Shown here piece after piece: positions 35,351 through 46,902 of a DNA stretch of 64,000 nucleotides (positions within the stretch are counted from its first letter, which is position 1; each line of letters begins with the position of its first letter). The notes beneath the pieces were generated by a model. That model saw nothing but the letters and a program-made list of their open reading frames with translations. It had not been told where the DNA came from and did no database searches. The stretch is taken from contig NC_134455.1 of NCBI RefSeq assembly GCF_047948215.1, positions 308,282,147 to 308,346,146 of the forward strand, read 5' to 3'. The stretch comes from Lycorma delicatula. Taxonomy: Eukaryota > Arthropoda > Insecta > Hemiptera > Fulgoridae. The translations under genes were made by a program, and so were the position numbers.

Positions 35351-35952
35351 TACTATATGCTAAATATTCCATATATATATTAAATTATATTTAAATTTTA
35401 TGAAATAAACTACCTAGTACAGAATGTTGAGGTAAGACATATCTTACCTTAATTTTTCATGAAGTATTTTTGTGGGATCCAGACCTCAGTCATGGTTGAA
35501 ATAACAATGCTGTTGCATAATAAATAAATTTTAAAGAAGTAGTAATTTTTGTATAAGATTTTATATATATTATTTTTCTAAAATCGATCCTTTAGGGATT
35601 CATATCTCTCTCTGCACTGTACAAATTATATTAATCTGATCAACCCCAAGTACAGAATTAATAAAAAGGATGATGCTTACCTTATTCCATAATCCAAGCA
35701 AGAGCACTTTCACAAGTCCCTCGCATCATCAATTATTCTATAATTTTTCAAATCTTTTGTTGCAAATTACACATTAAAATTAAAATTATATGCTGCAAAT
35801 TGCACATTTAAATTAAAATTGAGTTTTAAAATTGTTAAAAGATACTTTTCCAATTAAATCAAAATAGAAATAGATGTAATTTTTTTTATATTCAATTTTT
35901 TTTTTAAATTGTAGATTAAAATTAATAATTGCAAATATACAAATTCCTTCAT

Positions 35953-35989
<37 letters not shown>

Positions 35990-36012
35990 TAGTAATTTGT
36001 TTTTTTTTTCAG

Positions 36013-36098
36013 AAATGTTACCAAGGAAAATAACAGTAAAACAGTATCGGGAAATAATGGAAAGGAAAAGGGCTGAAGCAAATAAAACTGCAGAATAA
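36013..36098 (+). CDS. CHRAC1: CHRAC1/Chrac-16-type histone-fold protein, exon 3 (stop)
   Basis: Acceptor TTTTTTTTTTCAG; the first two bases complete a glutamate codon with exon 2. It reads EMLPRKITVKQYREIMERKR then AEANKTAE and TAA at 36096-36098. The PRKI.V.QY...M segment is the C-terminal helix typical of CHRAC-16 proteins. Intron 2 (31404-36012) holds the mariner and the inverted-repeat element. A polyadenylation signal AATAAA is at 36165-36170, 67 bp after the stop. Confidence 0.9.
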
Positions 36099-36164
36099 CT
36101 TACTTTATCATATATAAATTTTATGTACATAATATAAAAAAAAAACAACATACAATTGTATAAA

Positions 36165-36170
36165 ATAAAA
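36165..36170 (+). terminator. Poly(A) signal AATAAA of the CHRAC-type gene
   Basis: First AATAAA downstream of the stop codon, 67 bp away; expected by chance fairly often in such AT-rich DNA. Confidence 0.5.
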
Positions 36171-37714
36171 TACTGTGATAATTACTTATCAATCTTATTA
36201 ACTGTAGAGATGAATACCCTAATTTGATGGAAACTAGTTTTTGTACTATATTGAGTTTATGTTTAATCTTGAAGTTGCTGTAATTTATATCCATACAATT
36301 TTTTTTTTAATTACTGAACAGATCACATTCTTCTTTTAAACATTATTTACATATTGTGCGACTAGTCCAACTGCAACAGAATGGAATGGAGAAACTTAAA
36401 ATGAATAATACTTTATAACTTTTAAGAGTTATAAGCACAACCTTCAGCAGTGCAAGCTATTCAAAAAAAGAATATGAAGTTTTTGCTTGCAGTTACATTT
36501 TCTATTTATAATATGTTATGTAGTTGCATATAGACAAACTAATTGTCTATAACATTAGTAATATCTATAATGCAATAGTTTTTATAATTTTTATTTCTTT
36601 AATTATATTGTGAAAAAAAGCTTGAAAATTCTATAGAGGGAAATTTGATTACTCATAAAAAAATATAACTATATTTTATCACTGTAATAGTGATATAACC
36701 ATATTAATGTTCTTAAAATGTCAACCCCATTTACTGTATTGCAAACAATTGTATTTTAGTGTGTAGGTACCTTTTTTTTAATAGAAAACCTTGTTATATA
36801 AACAGATTAATAATCGGTAAATTATCAAATTCTAGAAATTAACACTATTTTATTTTGTAAACATTCCATTAACATGAAAGTGTGTGCCTTTGCTTTCTGC
36901 ATTAAATCAGCACACATCATTTGTATTATTACTTGGTGATTCATGACGCTATCACAAATAATTTAAAAACAATATTTTTAATCATGTTACAGAATATTAA
37001 TAAGAACCTTCTGAAATACTACTAAAATTAATTAAGAAATCAATAAATAAGACATAATATTCCTCTCTTGTATGAAAAATAAGTGTGACAATAATTACTA
37101 ATACTAAATATAGTCTGACAATGTAAACATTGAAATTTTATTACCATAAATAAAGATAACAAAATTCTGTAAAAACTATTAATTGGTTTATATTTTAGTA
37201 TGAATTAAATAGAAAAATTGATTGTAGTGTGAAAAGTCTCAGAATGCATTATAAGTTAGAATCAGATTTTTTGTGTTCTATTATAAAATATTAGTGTACC
37301 CATGCACTTTCAAGTTAAAGGTAAGGTATTAATATTGTAATTTGTCTTTCATAGAATGCTAAACTTACGCTTATGAATTGTATTGGTTACTTAATATTAA
37401 TTAATCAGTTAGTCAAAAACATGTAAGCTAATTGTCATTGGCAGAAAACACAACCAGCTATGAACTAATAAGTGTTAAAATGTAGATCACCTTTCTGTGG
37501 CAAATATTTATAAAAAACTTTGTTGCAGTATTCTGTAAATTGCCAAACTGTAAACCTTACCTGAAACTATGGTTAATTAGTATAGGTACTTTAATCTTTA
37601 AGTTGTAAGACAGTTGTGTACGTAAAACTAATATTAATAATAAAAATGCTCAAAACTAGTCTACTTTATAAATTCATTTCTTTCTGTGTAATTTATAATA
37701 CAATTTTGGGTCGT
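36171..37714. other. Intergenic, AT-rich, nothing recognised
   Basis: No supported gene or repeat. Confidence 0.5.
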
Positions 37715-37992
37715 TTGCCACTATTACTATGCCTCTCTTTTTCTGTTCAGCCTCCCAAACCACCGTAAGGTATTACTCAAGAGGATGATAAATATCAATG
37801 TAAATGAAAATGTAGTCTTGTACAGTCTCAGGTTGACCATTTCTGAGATATGTGGTCAATTGAAATCCATCTAACCTTCCAAAAAACACCACTGTCCAAA
37901 CTTAGTATTCAGATCTATGCAAAAGTAACTGCTTTTATTAGGACTGAACTTTAGAACGGTAACTGCTTTTATTAGGACTGAACTTTAGAACG
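37715..37992 (-). mobile_element. Fragment of the tRNA-derived SINE with a 34-bp tandem duplication
   Basis: Matches the body of the SINE at 63207-63491 in the same orientation (CTGTTCAGCCTCC, AGAGGATGATAAATAT, CAGTCTCAGGTTGACCAT, TGAGATATGTGGTCAATTGA). The pol III head is missing. A 34-bp unit is repeated exactly at 37925-37958 and 37959-37992. Confidence 0.8.
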
Positions 37993-38591
37993 ACTTTTGC
38001 TGAGGGCAGTAATTATTAGGTGTTCAACAATTTGGAGGCTCACTTCACTTACAACCAGCCGTGATTTGCTAAATTTCATCTACCATATATCCAGTGCTTA
38101 CACAATGGCAGTCTAAAAGCCTAGCATTTGCACATGCACTTAACCATTTGCTAGTCTTTTTTTTTTTTTGGAGAGGGGTGAATATTAAATATTTTGGCCA
38201 AAACACCCCCACCCCTTTTCCCAATTTTTACAAAAAATTAATATTTTACACCCTGAAGGTAGGACCTGTCTATGAATTTTGAAGAAAATTGGTCAACAAG
38301 GCTCCAGAGTTAGAAGATAATATAAAATACAGGCCAACATACATATGTACCAAATGTCCATCTGACAAAAATTATTTTTTGAACTTCGAAGCATTCAATA
38401 ATATTTGCTTTTTTCCCCCCGCAAATTTACAATTTACTTACATCTATTTTTTTTTTTTGTTTTGGGAAACATGGGAAAGAATTCTTTTACCCATTCCCTG
38501 GTGGGGAGATTCTTTTGTGAATACCTGAAAAGAATAACTTAATTTATTTTATTATCTTTGTTATATTATAAATAAAAATTCAGTTATTTTT

Positions 38592-38813
38592 TTAAGGCAA
38601 AGTTTTTTTGAAAAAAATATAAAAACAAAATGACCATAAAATAAGGAAACAAAAAGGTGAGCCTGGATCAGAATTACTTTCTTCGAAGTAAGGTGAACCT
38701 GGATGAAAATTATTATCTACTTGCAAGTCAGATGAGCCTGGATGGAAAACCTGATCATACAGCTGAAAGTTTAACTCTAAATCTTGTTGTACTTCTTCTT
38801 TAAACTTACTCAT
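38592..38813 (-). CDS. Small open frame with repeated HPGSP motif, doubtful
   Basis: From ATG at 38813: MSKFKEEVQQDLELNFQLYD, then VFHPGSSDLQVDN, NFHPGSPYFEESN, SDPGSPF, and a hydrophobic run to a stop near 38592. The repeats correspond to a DNA unit of about 40 bp (GAGCCTGGATG, GAACCTGGATG, GAGCCTGGATC). I do not recognise a family. It may be an exon, an expressed small protein, or a chance frame over a short tandem repeat; no splice partner was found. Confidence 0.25.
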   Translation of the reverse strand: MSKFKEEVQQDLELNFQLYDQVFHPGSSDLQVDNNFHPGSPYFEESNSDPGSPFCFLILWSFCFYIFFKKTLP

Positions 38814-38834
38814 GATTGCAGTTTCTGGTAGCAA

Positions 38835-40650
38835 TTTCTCTTATGTAAAGTATTAACATAAGTCTTATCTTATTATCAACTTTGCAAGTATCTTTTACTT
38901 TTTTAATTGATGTTTAGAATTATTACATATTTTCATATCTTTTTCTTCAGAATTGCTAGCCATTTTAAAACCAGAAGTTAATTTTTTACTGAACTCATCC
39001 ATTTTTGGCAACTTACATAAATACCAAAAAGATCCAGGTAACATTATTTAATTCTTAATGGTCAAATATTCCAAGCAAAGAAAAATGTAAAAAATATTAT
39101 TGTACAATATATACTTTTACTGTAGAATGAGTCTTAATGTTAGTACATTCTTTGTATGTAATGACACAAATAATATGACTTCAATATAATTCAAAATATT
39201 TGCATTGTTTGGTAACTGAATTGTGAATAAAAAAAATTGAAAAGTACCATTCATTGTAAATTATAATTTTGCACACATTTCCTTAAAAAAAACTTCAGTT
39301 TTTATGGATTTTAGAAAAATGTAACTTTTTTCAATTAGTTCTAAATTCTTTTATAATCCGATTCAGTTTTAAAATCACTAATCATCCCCTAATTTTGCTA
39401 ATATCTTGTTAGTTACAGAGAGCTCATATTTTGGGGTTTCTACTATTTATTCTTAGAAGAGAATTTTTATCATTGAGTACAGATGAAAGGCATTCATTTA
39501 AAGCTTGTCAATATTTTAGTCTATAAACCTCTAAATTAAAATTTGTTAAAACTTTTTTTAAGCAGATAATTTTGTTGAGCACTACTAGCTTTGTCTTCCA
39601 ACCCTTCAGGCGCTTGACTGATTCCTTGGCAATTCACACTGAAGATAAAAGATTCTGGTAGTAAACCATCTATCTTTCTTTTTAACAGAAGGCAGAAAAA
39701 TTAATGTTTTCATATTACACACTGCAATATTTCAGCCTACAATAAAAAAAAAAAAATTACCTACTACACTTCTAAATTATATAACAATCTGAAAAATTCT
39801 CCGACCTATTGCTACAAAGCCCTTTACAGAAATGGTATTTATCTGCTGATAAATTTTTAAATAAAACTAATTAACCTAAACCAGAATTTTCAGCATAATC
39901 ATTTATTGTTTATGTAAGTAGTGCTCAAATCCATTTCTCACATGATATGAGGTGTATTTATATCATACTCCAAATAAAGGATTTTTTTATTTAGTGTGTG
40001 GATTCCCACTGTAGATTTAGAGGTATGTAATATCTATGAAAGGATCTGAAAGCAAAGCTTTCCACCGTGAAAAAGCTAGGCACATATAATTCCTTAAAAA
40101 AAATTTATTTACAATTATTTATTACAATCATTTTTAATTACTTTTTATCAATAAAATACTGAAAAGATTTGACTTTATAAAAAAAAATCAGGTTTTTGAT
40201 ATTTTTCCTAAGATTATGATCGGATTTGGTTAAATTATATGGAACCACTCCAAAAGTATACTTGTTTTGATTAAAAAAAAAAAATACAGTTGAATTGATA
40301 ACCTCCTTGTGTTCTGAAGATTGTTATAAGCATTAAATAATTATTTGAAAATAGATAACTTTACTTCCTCTTATATCAATCCAAGACAGTGAGAATGTTG
40401 CTCTTGCATTTCATTTGACAACGTTTGCGTATAAAACTGACACAATGAGCATAACTCTCTAGACTTCCATTCTACAAGAACTGACTGCTATACATTCTCA
40501 TTTGTGAAAGTCTACATTCTAATTGTTGAGAGGTGATTCGTTGGCAAATTTCACAGTCTTATTTGTGCAGCGCGTTTAGTAGGCTTACCAATATTTTAAT
40601 TATATATATATATTAAGAATAATAAATATGTATGTATAATAGTTATATTA
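38835..40650. other. Intergenic; one possible + strand exon only
   Basis: 38951-39037 has an acceptor (TTTTTCTTCAG), an open frame and a GTAACA donor (see findings). The rest is AT-rich without signatures. Confidence 0.35.
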
Positions 40651-40652
40651 AA

Positions 40653-41185
40653 TCTATACTATTATATAAAGAGGAAGAGGGTTTTTGTTTGTTCAGGATA
40701 AACAAAAAACTATATCGCAACCAAATTGTTACCAATGTTTCTTGGCATAACCGAGGTTTATAGATATATTTAATCTTGAAAAAAAAATTATATATATATT
40801 ATAATAGTATTTGGTAGAGATTTGCTGGTTGAAGCACAACTTTAATGAACTGAATCATATACCACTGGCACCAGCCTCCATGACGCAAGTGGTAGTCTCA
40901 GCCTTTCATCTGAAGGTCCTGGGTTCGAATCCTGGTCAGGCATGACATTTTTCATACACTACATTTCCATATCCCACGTACAAGCTTCATGCTTATATGG
41001 CAATATCATCAAGCAAAAAAAAAAAAACACAGCTACTGCCACCGTTACTGTATGTGTGACTGGTTGCACCTGCCTCCAGTTACTTGATTTTAAAAATCAA
41101 GTAACAAGATCAAAATAAAAAGATTGACTGCTACGGGAAACACAAGTAATCACATAGCATGGGCAAAGCTGCAAAGAGGAGCTAG
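40653..41185 (+). mobile_element. Short non-autonomous Helitron-like element, 533 bp
   Basis: Begins TCTATACTATTATATAAAG and ends GCAAAGAGGAGCTAG. It is preceded by A (40652) and followed by T (41186), which is the Helitron rule: 5'-TC, 3'-CTAG (CTRR) and insertion between A and T with no duplication. GGGCAAAGCTGCAAAG just before the end resembles the 3' subterminal region of such elements in insects. No Rep/helicase. A tRNA-like SINE sits inside. Confidence 0.7.
40866..41034 (+). mobile_element. tRNA-derived SINE (second family) within the Helitron
   Basis: GCCTCCATGACGCAAGTGGTAGTCTC gives a box-A-like region and GGTTCGAATCC a perfect box B, then a short body and an A run (about 41016-41028). 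An inverted relative lies at 56280-56405. A functional tRNA gene is unlikely because the acceptor stem does not close and a poly(A) tail follows. Confidence 0.75.
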
Positions 41186-41384
41186 TATAATACATAAATA
41201 TAGGTACCATTAAAGATTGTGAAATAAAATAATTTATAAAAAAAAAAACCAACTTCAAAAATCCAGCCTGTAGATGGAATTACGCCAAAGAAAATTGCAT
41301 CTCAAGAGGGAAAAAACTCAAGAGCCCCGTTAGCCAGCATTTTGAATGAATACTACATACATACAGCTGTTTCCACCCTTTTTA

Positions 41385-42130
41385 GAGGTTACAGTTTATT
41401 AGAGGTCTTATGAGGATATCAGTTTTGTGTATTTTAGGTAATGCCTTCAATGTAGGGGCTTCTGTGTTAGTTAATTTAAATTTATTTTTAATGTATTCAT
41501 CCCTGATGATATATTTACATTTTTTTAATATTGGAAATAATGTATTTTTTTAATCTTCTTTGTAGGATCCTTAATTTCTTTGAACTTATTATCTTCTATG
41601 AATTTCTTAGTTTTTGCAATATATAAGCGATTATTAGTAATAACAGGGGTATTAGTTTTGTCGGATTTGACGCTACAAGAATTATTATCTTTTAATTTGT
41701 TTTTTATACTTCTAAATGTATTATACTCTATGTCTGTATGTTTATAATGATGAATTAAATTATTATTATTTTTGATATTATCAATAACTTAACAAACTGA
41801 TTTCTTATCTGTTTTGATTATCTGTGCTAGATAATTTTATTTTTATTTAAAATTGGTATATTAAATTTGTTGTGTGTTTAATAATGTAATTCTTTATTAT
41901 TAAATTTAATGTTTGTAGTGTTGACCACATCTGCTCCAAATTTATATTCCTGATCAACTGTATTATTAGAAATTGCAATTCTATCCTGTTTTTCCCCTCC
42001 TTCATTAAATCATTTTAATTTTTTATGCATGCTAATGTATTTATCATTTATTAATCCATCGATATTATATTAAGTTATATTAAATATTTCGCAAAAAATT
42101 ATGTAGCCTAACTCCAAAATCAGATTCACA
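41385..42130 (-). pseudogene. Penelope-like element copy 2, N-terminal half (inverted)
   Basis: Minus strand, descending: DQEYKFGADVVNTTNIKFNN (about 41930), SDKTNTPVITNNRLYIAKTK (about 41650), KKFIEDNKFKEIKDPTKK (about 41580), and APTLKALPKIHK, then LIRPLIN (about 41400), the first RT motifs. Shares VVNTT.IKFN and NFKEIKDP with the copy at 23.6 kb. The other half is on the opposite strand from 42149. Confidence 0.75.
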
Positions 42131-42148
42131 TGTAATAAATAAAGTTGT

Positions 42149-43379
42149 GTGTTTAAATGTCTTCTTAAAAAAAAATATTACCTACAAGAAAAAGAACTCA
42201 TTATGGGATCACCCCTATCAGCTATCCTGGCCAACATCTCCATGAATGATTTAGAAAAGAGTACTTTACATGAAATAATTAATCAACACCAAATATTATT
42301 ATACAAGAGATATGTTGATGATATATTAATTATATATAATCAAAAATTTATCGAAGAAGATGATAAATTAATCTAAGAAATGAACTCTAAATAATAACAT
42401 TAAATTTACGTTAAGTAGAGAAAATAATAATAGCATTACTATATAATAGTAGCACAAACATTTTAATAATAAAAGTTTTGATATCGACATATACAGGAAA
42501 CCTTCCAAACAAGAAACTATAACTCATCACAGTTCATTTCATCCTTGGAATCATAAATTGGCAACATTTAACACATTAAATTATATATTAGAATAAAAAA
42601 TAATAAATGTAAAATAATATATGTATATGTATATATGTATGTAAAAATAATATATGTATATGTATACAAATAATATATGTATATAATATATGTATAAATA
42701 AATAATAATAATATATGTATGAAGCTAACAACAAATAGTTATAACAGATATGAAATTGAGTATAATATATAACAGGAGATTCAATAAAATCTTTAAATCA
42801 TTCAAATTAAAAATAGCATATACAACGAACAACAAGATAATAAACTATATAAATAACAAAGATCCTTCTAAAACATAATAATAATTTCAGTTTAGATAAA
42901 CAGGGAGTTTAAGTTTGAAATGCGCTAAATGCAGTTAGAATGCATTTGTATGACTAATCGATCTTTTTGATTAGAATTAAAGAATACACCAACTACATAA
43001 AGGAAACAATGAACAATCTGATTTTGCTAAACATATCACGGAACACAGTCATGATTATGATCCAAATAATTTTATTACTCCAATGACTTTCATAAAACAA
43101 ATATCTTAGAAAAATTCCACATCTACTTAAATAACAACTAACTGTTGATAAATGAACAAACAAATTTTGAAAACTATATTTTATTAGAAAAAATGTTAAA
43201 CAATAATTATTGATTCATATGTTGGCCTAACTGCTTTAATATCATAGACAAAACAATTGAGACGCTTTTGTAGACTAGATTTACAAATTTATGACTTTCG
43301 ATAGATTGTTATATTTATGAAAATGTTATTTTAATCTACATCAAATTAATATGTGAAGTGAATGAAAAATATACATATA
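42149..43379 (+). pseudogene. Penelope-like element copy 2, RT core to GIY-YIG half
   Basis: Opens ELIMGSPLSAILANISM and LLYKRYVDDILIIYNQ, with the YVDD catalytic motif intact. After frame changes, FKIAYTTNNKIINYINN, SLKCAKC, DFAKHITEHSHDYDPNNF and NFENYILLEKMLNNN follow, corresponding to the linker and GIY-YIG-type endonuclease end. The middle RT motifs between this and the inverted half are missing. The A/T repeat at 42600-42720 is inside it. Confidence 0.75.
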
Positions 43380-43390
43380 TACATATATTA

Positions 43391-45801
43391 TACATAGATG
43401 ATGAGGTAGAGTGTGTATACGAAGAGATTGGAATGCAAGCATTGGAAAAGGCAAGGAAGGAAATATAGTGGGTGAATACGGGCTGGGCAAAAGGAATGAA
43501 AGAGGGGACCGACTTATAGAGTTTTGCATGAAGTATAATTTAGTAAATGCCAACACCCAATTTAAAAATCATAATAGAAGAATATACACTTGGAAAAAGC
43601 CAGGCGATACTGCAAGGTATCAGATAGATTATATCATGGTTAAGCAAAGATTTAGAAATCAACTTGACTGCAAAACTAACCCTGGAGGAGACATTGATAG
43701 CGACCATAATTTGGTGATAATGAAATGTAGATTGGGGTTTAAAAACCTGAAGAAAAGGTGACAGATGAATCGGTGGAATTTAGAGAAGCTTGAGGAAGAG
43801 GAGGTAAAGAAGATTTTTGAGGAGGACATCGCAAGAGGTCTGAGTAAAAAAGATAAGGTAGAAAATGTAGAAGAAGAATGGGAGAATGTTAAAAAGGAAA
43901 TTCTTAAATCAGCAGAAGCAAACTTAGGCGGAATAAAGAGAACTGGTAGAAAACCTTGGGTTTCAGACGATATATTGCAGCTGATTGATGAACGTAGAAA
44001 ATATAAGAATGCTAGTGATGAAGAAAGTAAAAGGAACTATCGGCAATTAAGAAATGCTATAAACAGGAAGTGCAAACTGGCGAAAGAAAAGTGGAAAGAG
44101 AAATGAACATTGGTAAAATAGACGGAGCATACAGGAAAGTTAAGGAAAATCTGGAGTACATAAATTAAAATCTAATAATGTGTTAAACAAAGATGTAACA
44201 AACATATAATACGAAAGGTAAAGTCGATAGATGGGTGGAATATATTGAAGAGTTATACGGAGGAAATGAATTAGAAAATGGTGTTATAGAGGAAGTTGAG
44301 GAGGATGAAATGGGAGAAACAATACTGAGATCTGAATTTAAGAGAGCATTAAAAGATTTAAATGGCAGAAAGGCTCCTGGAATAGACGGAATACCTGTAG
44401 AATTACTGCGCAGTGCAGGTGAGGAAGCGATTGATAGATTATACAAACTGGTGTGTAATATTTATGAAAAAGGGGAATTTCCGTCATACTTCAAAAAAAG
44501 TGTTATAGTAATGATACCAAAGAAAGCAGGGGCAGATAAATGTGAAGAATACAGAACAATTAGTTTAACTAGTCATGCATCAAAAATCTTAACTAGAATT
44601 CTATACAGAAGATTTGAGAGGAGAGTGGAGGAAGTGTTAGGAGAAGACCAATTTGGTTTCAGGAAAAGTATAGGGACAAGGAAAGCAATTTTAGGCCACA
44701 GATTAATAGTAGAAGGAAGGTTAAAGAAAAACAAACCAACATACTTGGCGTTTATAGACCTAGAAAAGGCATTCGATAACGTAGACTGGAATAAAATGTT
44801 CAGCATTTTAAAAAAATTAGGATTCAAATTCAGAGATAGAAGAACAATTGCTAACATGTACAGGAACCAAACAGCAACAGTAACAATTGAAGAACATAAG
44901 AAAGGAAGTCCGACAAGGATGTTCCCTATCTCCGTTACTTTTTAATCTTTACATGGAACTAGCAGTTAATGATGTTAAAGAACAATTTAGATTCGGAGTA
45001 ACAGTACAAGGTGAAAAGATAAAGATGCTACGATTTGCTGATGATATAGTAATTCTAGCCGAGAGTAAAAAGGATTTAGAAGAAACAATGAACGGCATAG
45101 ATGAAGTCCTACGCAAGAACTATCGCATGAAAATAAACAAGAACAAAACAAAAGTAATGAAATGTAGTAGAAATAACAAAGATGGACTACTGAATGTGAA
45201 AATATGAGGAGAAAAGATTATGGAGGTAGAAGAATTTTGTTATTTGGGAAGTAGAATTACTAAAGATGGACGAAGTAAAATGCCGAATAGCACAAGCTAA
45301 ACGAGCCTTCAGTAAGAAATATAATTTGTTTACATCAAAAATTAATTTAAATGGCAGGAAAAGATTTTTGAAAGTGTATGTTTGGAGTGTCACTTTATAT
45401 GGAAGTGAAACTTGGACAATCAGAGTACCTGCGAAGAAAAGATTAGAAGCTTTTGAAATGTGGTGCTATAGGAGAATGTTAAAAATCAGATGGGTGGATA
45501 AATTGACAAATGAAGAGGTATTGCAGCAAATAGATGAAGAAAGAAGCATTTGGAAAAATATAGTTAAAAGAAGAGACAGACTTATAGGCCACATACTAAG
45601 GCATCCTGGAATAGTCGCTTTAATATTGGAAGGACAGGTAGAAGGGAAAAATTGTGTAGGCAGGCCACGTTTGGAATATGTAAAACAAATTATTAGGGAT
45701 GTAGGATGTAGAAGGTATATACTGAAATGAAACGACTAGCACTGGATAGGGAATCTTGGAGAGCTGCATCAAACCAGTCAAATGACTGAAGACAAAAAAA
45801 A
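43391..45801 (+). mobile_element. RTE-type LINE copy 2, 5'-truncated, with TSD
   Basis: Flanked by 11-bp direct repeats TACATATATTA (43380-43390, 45802-45812) and ending in an A run. Reading order: endonuclease end (RDWNASIGKGKEGNI, YQIDYIMVKQRFRNQ, DSDHNLVIMKC), a linker (43765-44106), reverse transcriptase (LKDLNGRKAPGIDGIPVELL; AFIDLEKAFDNVDWNKM; MLRFADDIVILAESKKD), and a C-terminal region (FEMWCYRRMLKIRWVDK; RLIGHILRHPG; ending RAASNQSND). Coding frames break at about 43760, 44107-44234, 44940 and 45207, so it is dead, but it is much better preserved than copy 1. It sits within the Penelope copy. Confidence 0.93.
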
Positions 45802-45870
45802 TACATATATTAAAGTGAAGATGGAAAAATAACTTCCGAAAGCGCTAGAACATAATAATTAATTACATTG
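45802..45870 (+). mobile_element. Penelope-like element copy 2, 3' remainder with hammerhead-like motif
   Basis: After the RTE the host element resumes with GTGAAGA, stem GGAA...TTCC, then GAAAGCGCTAG (45815-45846). This is a hammerhead-like core with the first C replaced by G, as expected in a Penelope-like terminal repeat. Confidence 0.5.
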
Positions 45871-46900
45871 GTTGGTAAGTGGAATTATAATTTATATATT
45901 TTTATAATATTGCAATCCATTCCGACATCCCAAAGAACTAGATAAACCAGTTTTTTTGTTTGTTTTTTTAATTGGCTATTCAAGCAATCATGTATAACTT
46001 CATTAATATTATTTATTTATAAAGCTGAAATTTCAGTTACGCAAAAAAATTATACAATTGCATGTGTAACTCTTAATCTATTAAATAAAAATCTGTTATA
46101 TATTCCTGCCATATTTGCATGTTTTATATAATAAAATAGTATTTTAATTTATATGAGAATTCACCCGGCAGGTATTTTTTTGATTATTTATTATTTCAAT
46201 ATCAGATTCCTGACTACCTGACGTTATATCCTTTAGCAAAGCAAAAAATGTTTTAACCTTTTTCAGTCGACTGAATTTAAATCTTGCTCTAATAGTATAC
46301 ATACAGACAAGAGGACGAGAAAATTAGCGGTCCTGAATGTTAGATTCATACAGGTCTATTAAAGAATATGTGTTATATAAAGCCTTACATAATTCCAAGA
46401 AATTTATTTGCGCCAAACTGAACCTATGGACCTTTCCGTCGGTCATTGGCTATTTCATTTTGTTTTTTTCTTTAAGCTAAAAAATATGATTTTTCTGAAA
46501 TTATTAATATTTTTTGTCCCATCAACCATATACAAGGTTTGTATGTACATACATCCAATTACCACTGTGATAAATGGAATTAATTATTTAACTGACTTTT
46601 TGAAATGGTAATAATTTATGAATATGTTCTGTAAGCGTACGTAATGTTTTATACATTATCCAACTTGTTTTTACCAATGCATTATTATAAATATGAAAGA
46701 ACAAAATTGATAAAAGTAATGTAGATTTTAAAAAATTGATTAAAAACCTAGCGCTGTTCCATTGCATTATAACCAAGTAATGTTATATATATTTTTTTTA
46801 AAAACTGGCTTAAAACCTAATCCATTTACAACACATTTCCACCACAACCCCTTGTTTTTTCTTTTCATTTGTGCTCAAAACTTATTTCTAGTCGTTCTAC
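45871..46900. other. Unassigned AT-rich stretch
   Basis: No supported gene or repeat signature. Confidence 0.45.
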
Positions 46901-46902
46901 TA

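Larger units (their letters stand above)
33554..35493. mobile_element. Inverted-repeat DNA element with nested Tc1
   Basis: Left arm 33554-33636 and right arm 35415-35493 are reverse complements. Shared order: ATGACT.AGG, GGATCCC, TACTTTCATGAAAAATTAA-like, GGTAAGAT, TTCTGTACTA. A solo end of the same family lies at 782. The interior holds a decayed transposase (33640-34138) and a Tc1 element (34139-35350). Removing the Tc1 leaves about 730 bp, so the element was already deleted or non-autonomous. Confidence 0.75.

Noticed and set aside
40866..40940. Possible tRNA gene with a perfect box B.
   Set aside because: Acceptor stem does not close, and a SINE body with poly(A) follows; a related copy lies at 56280.
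42600..42720. ATATGTATATGTAT-type repeats as a functional array.
   Set aside because: Simple microsatellite expansion inside a retroelement remnant.
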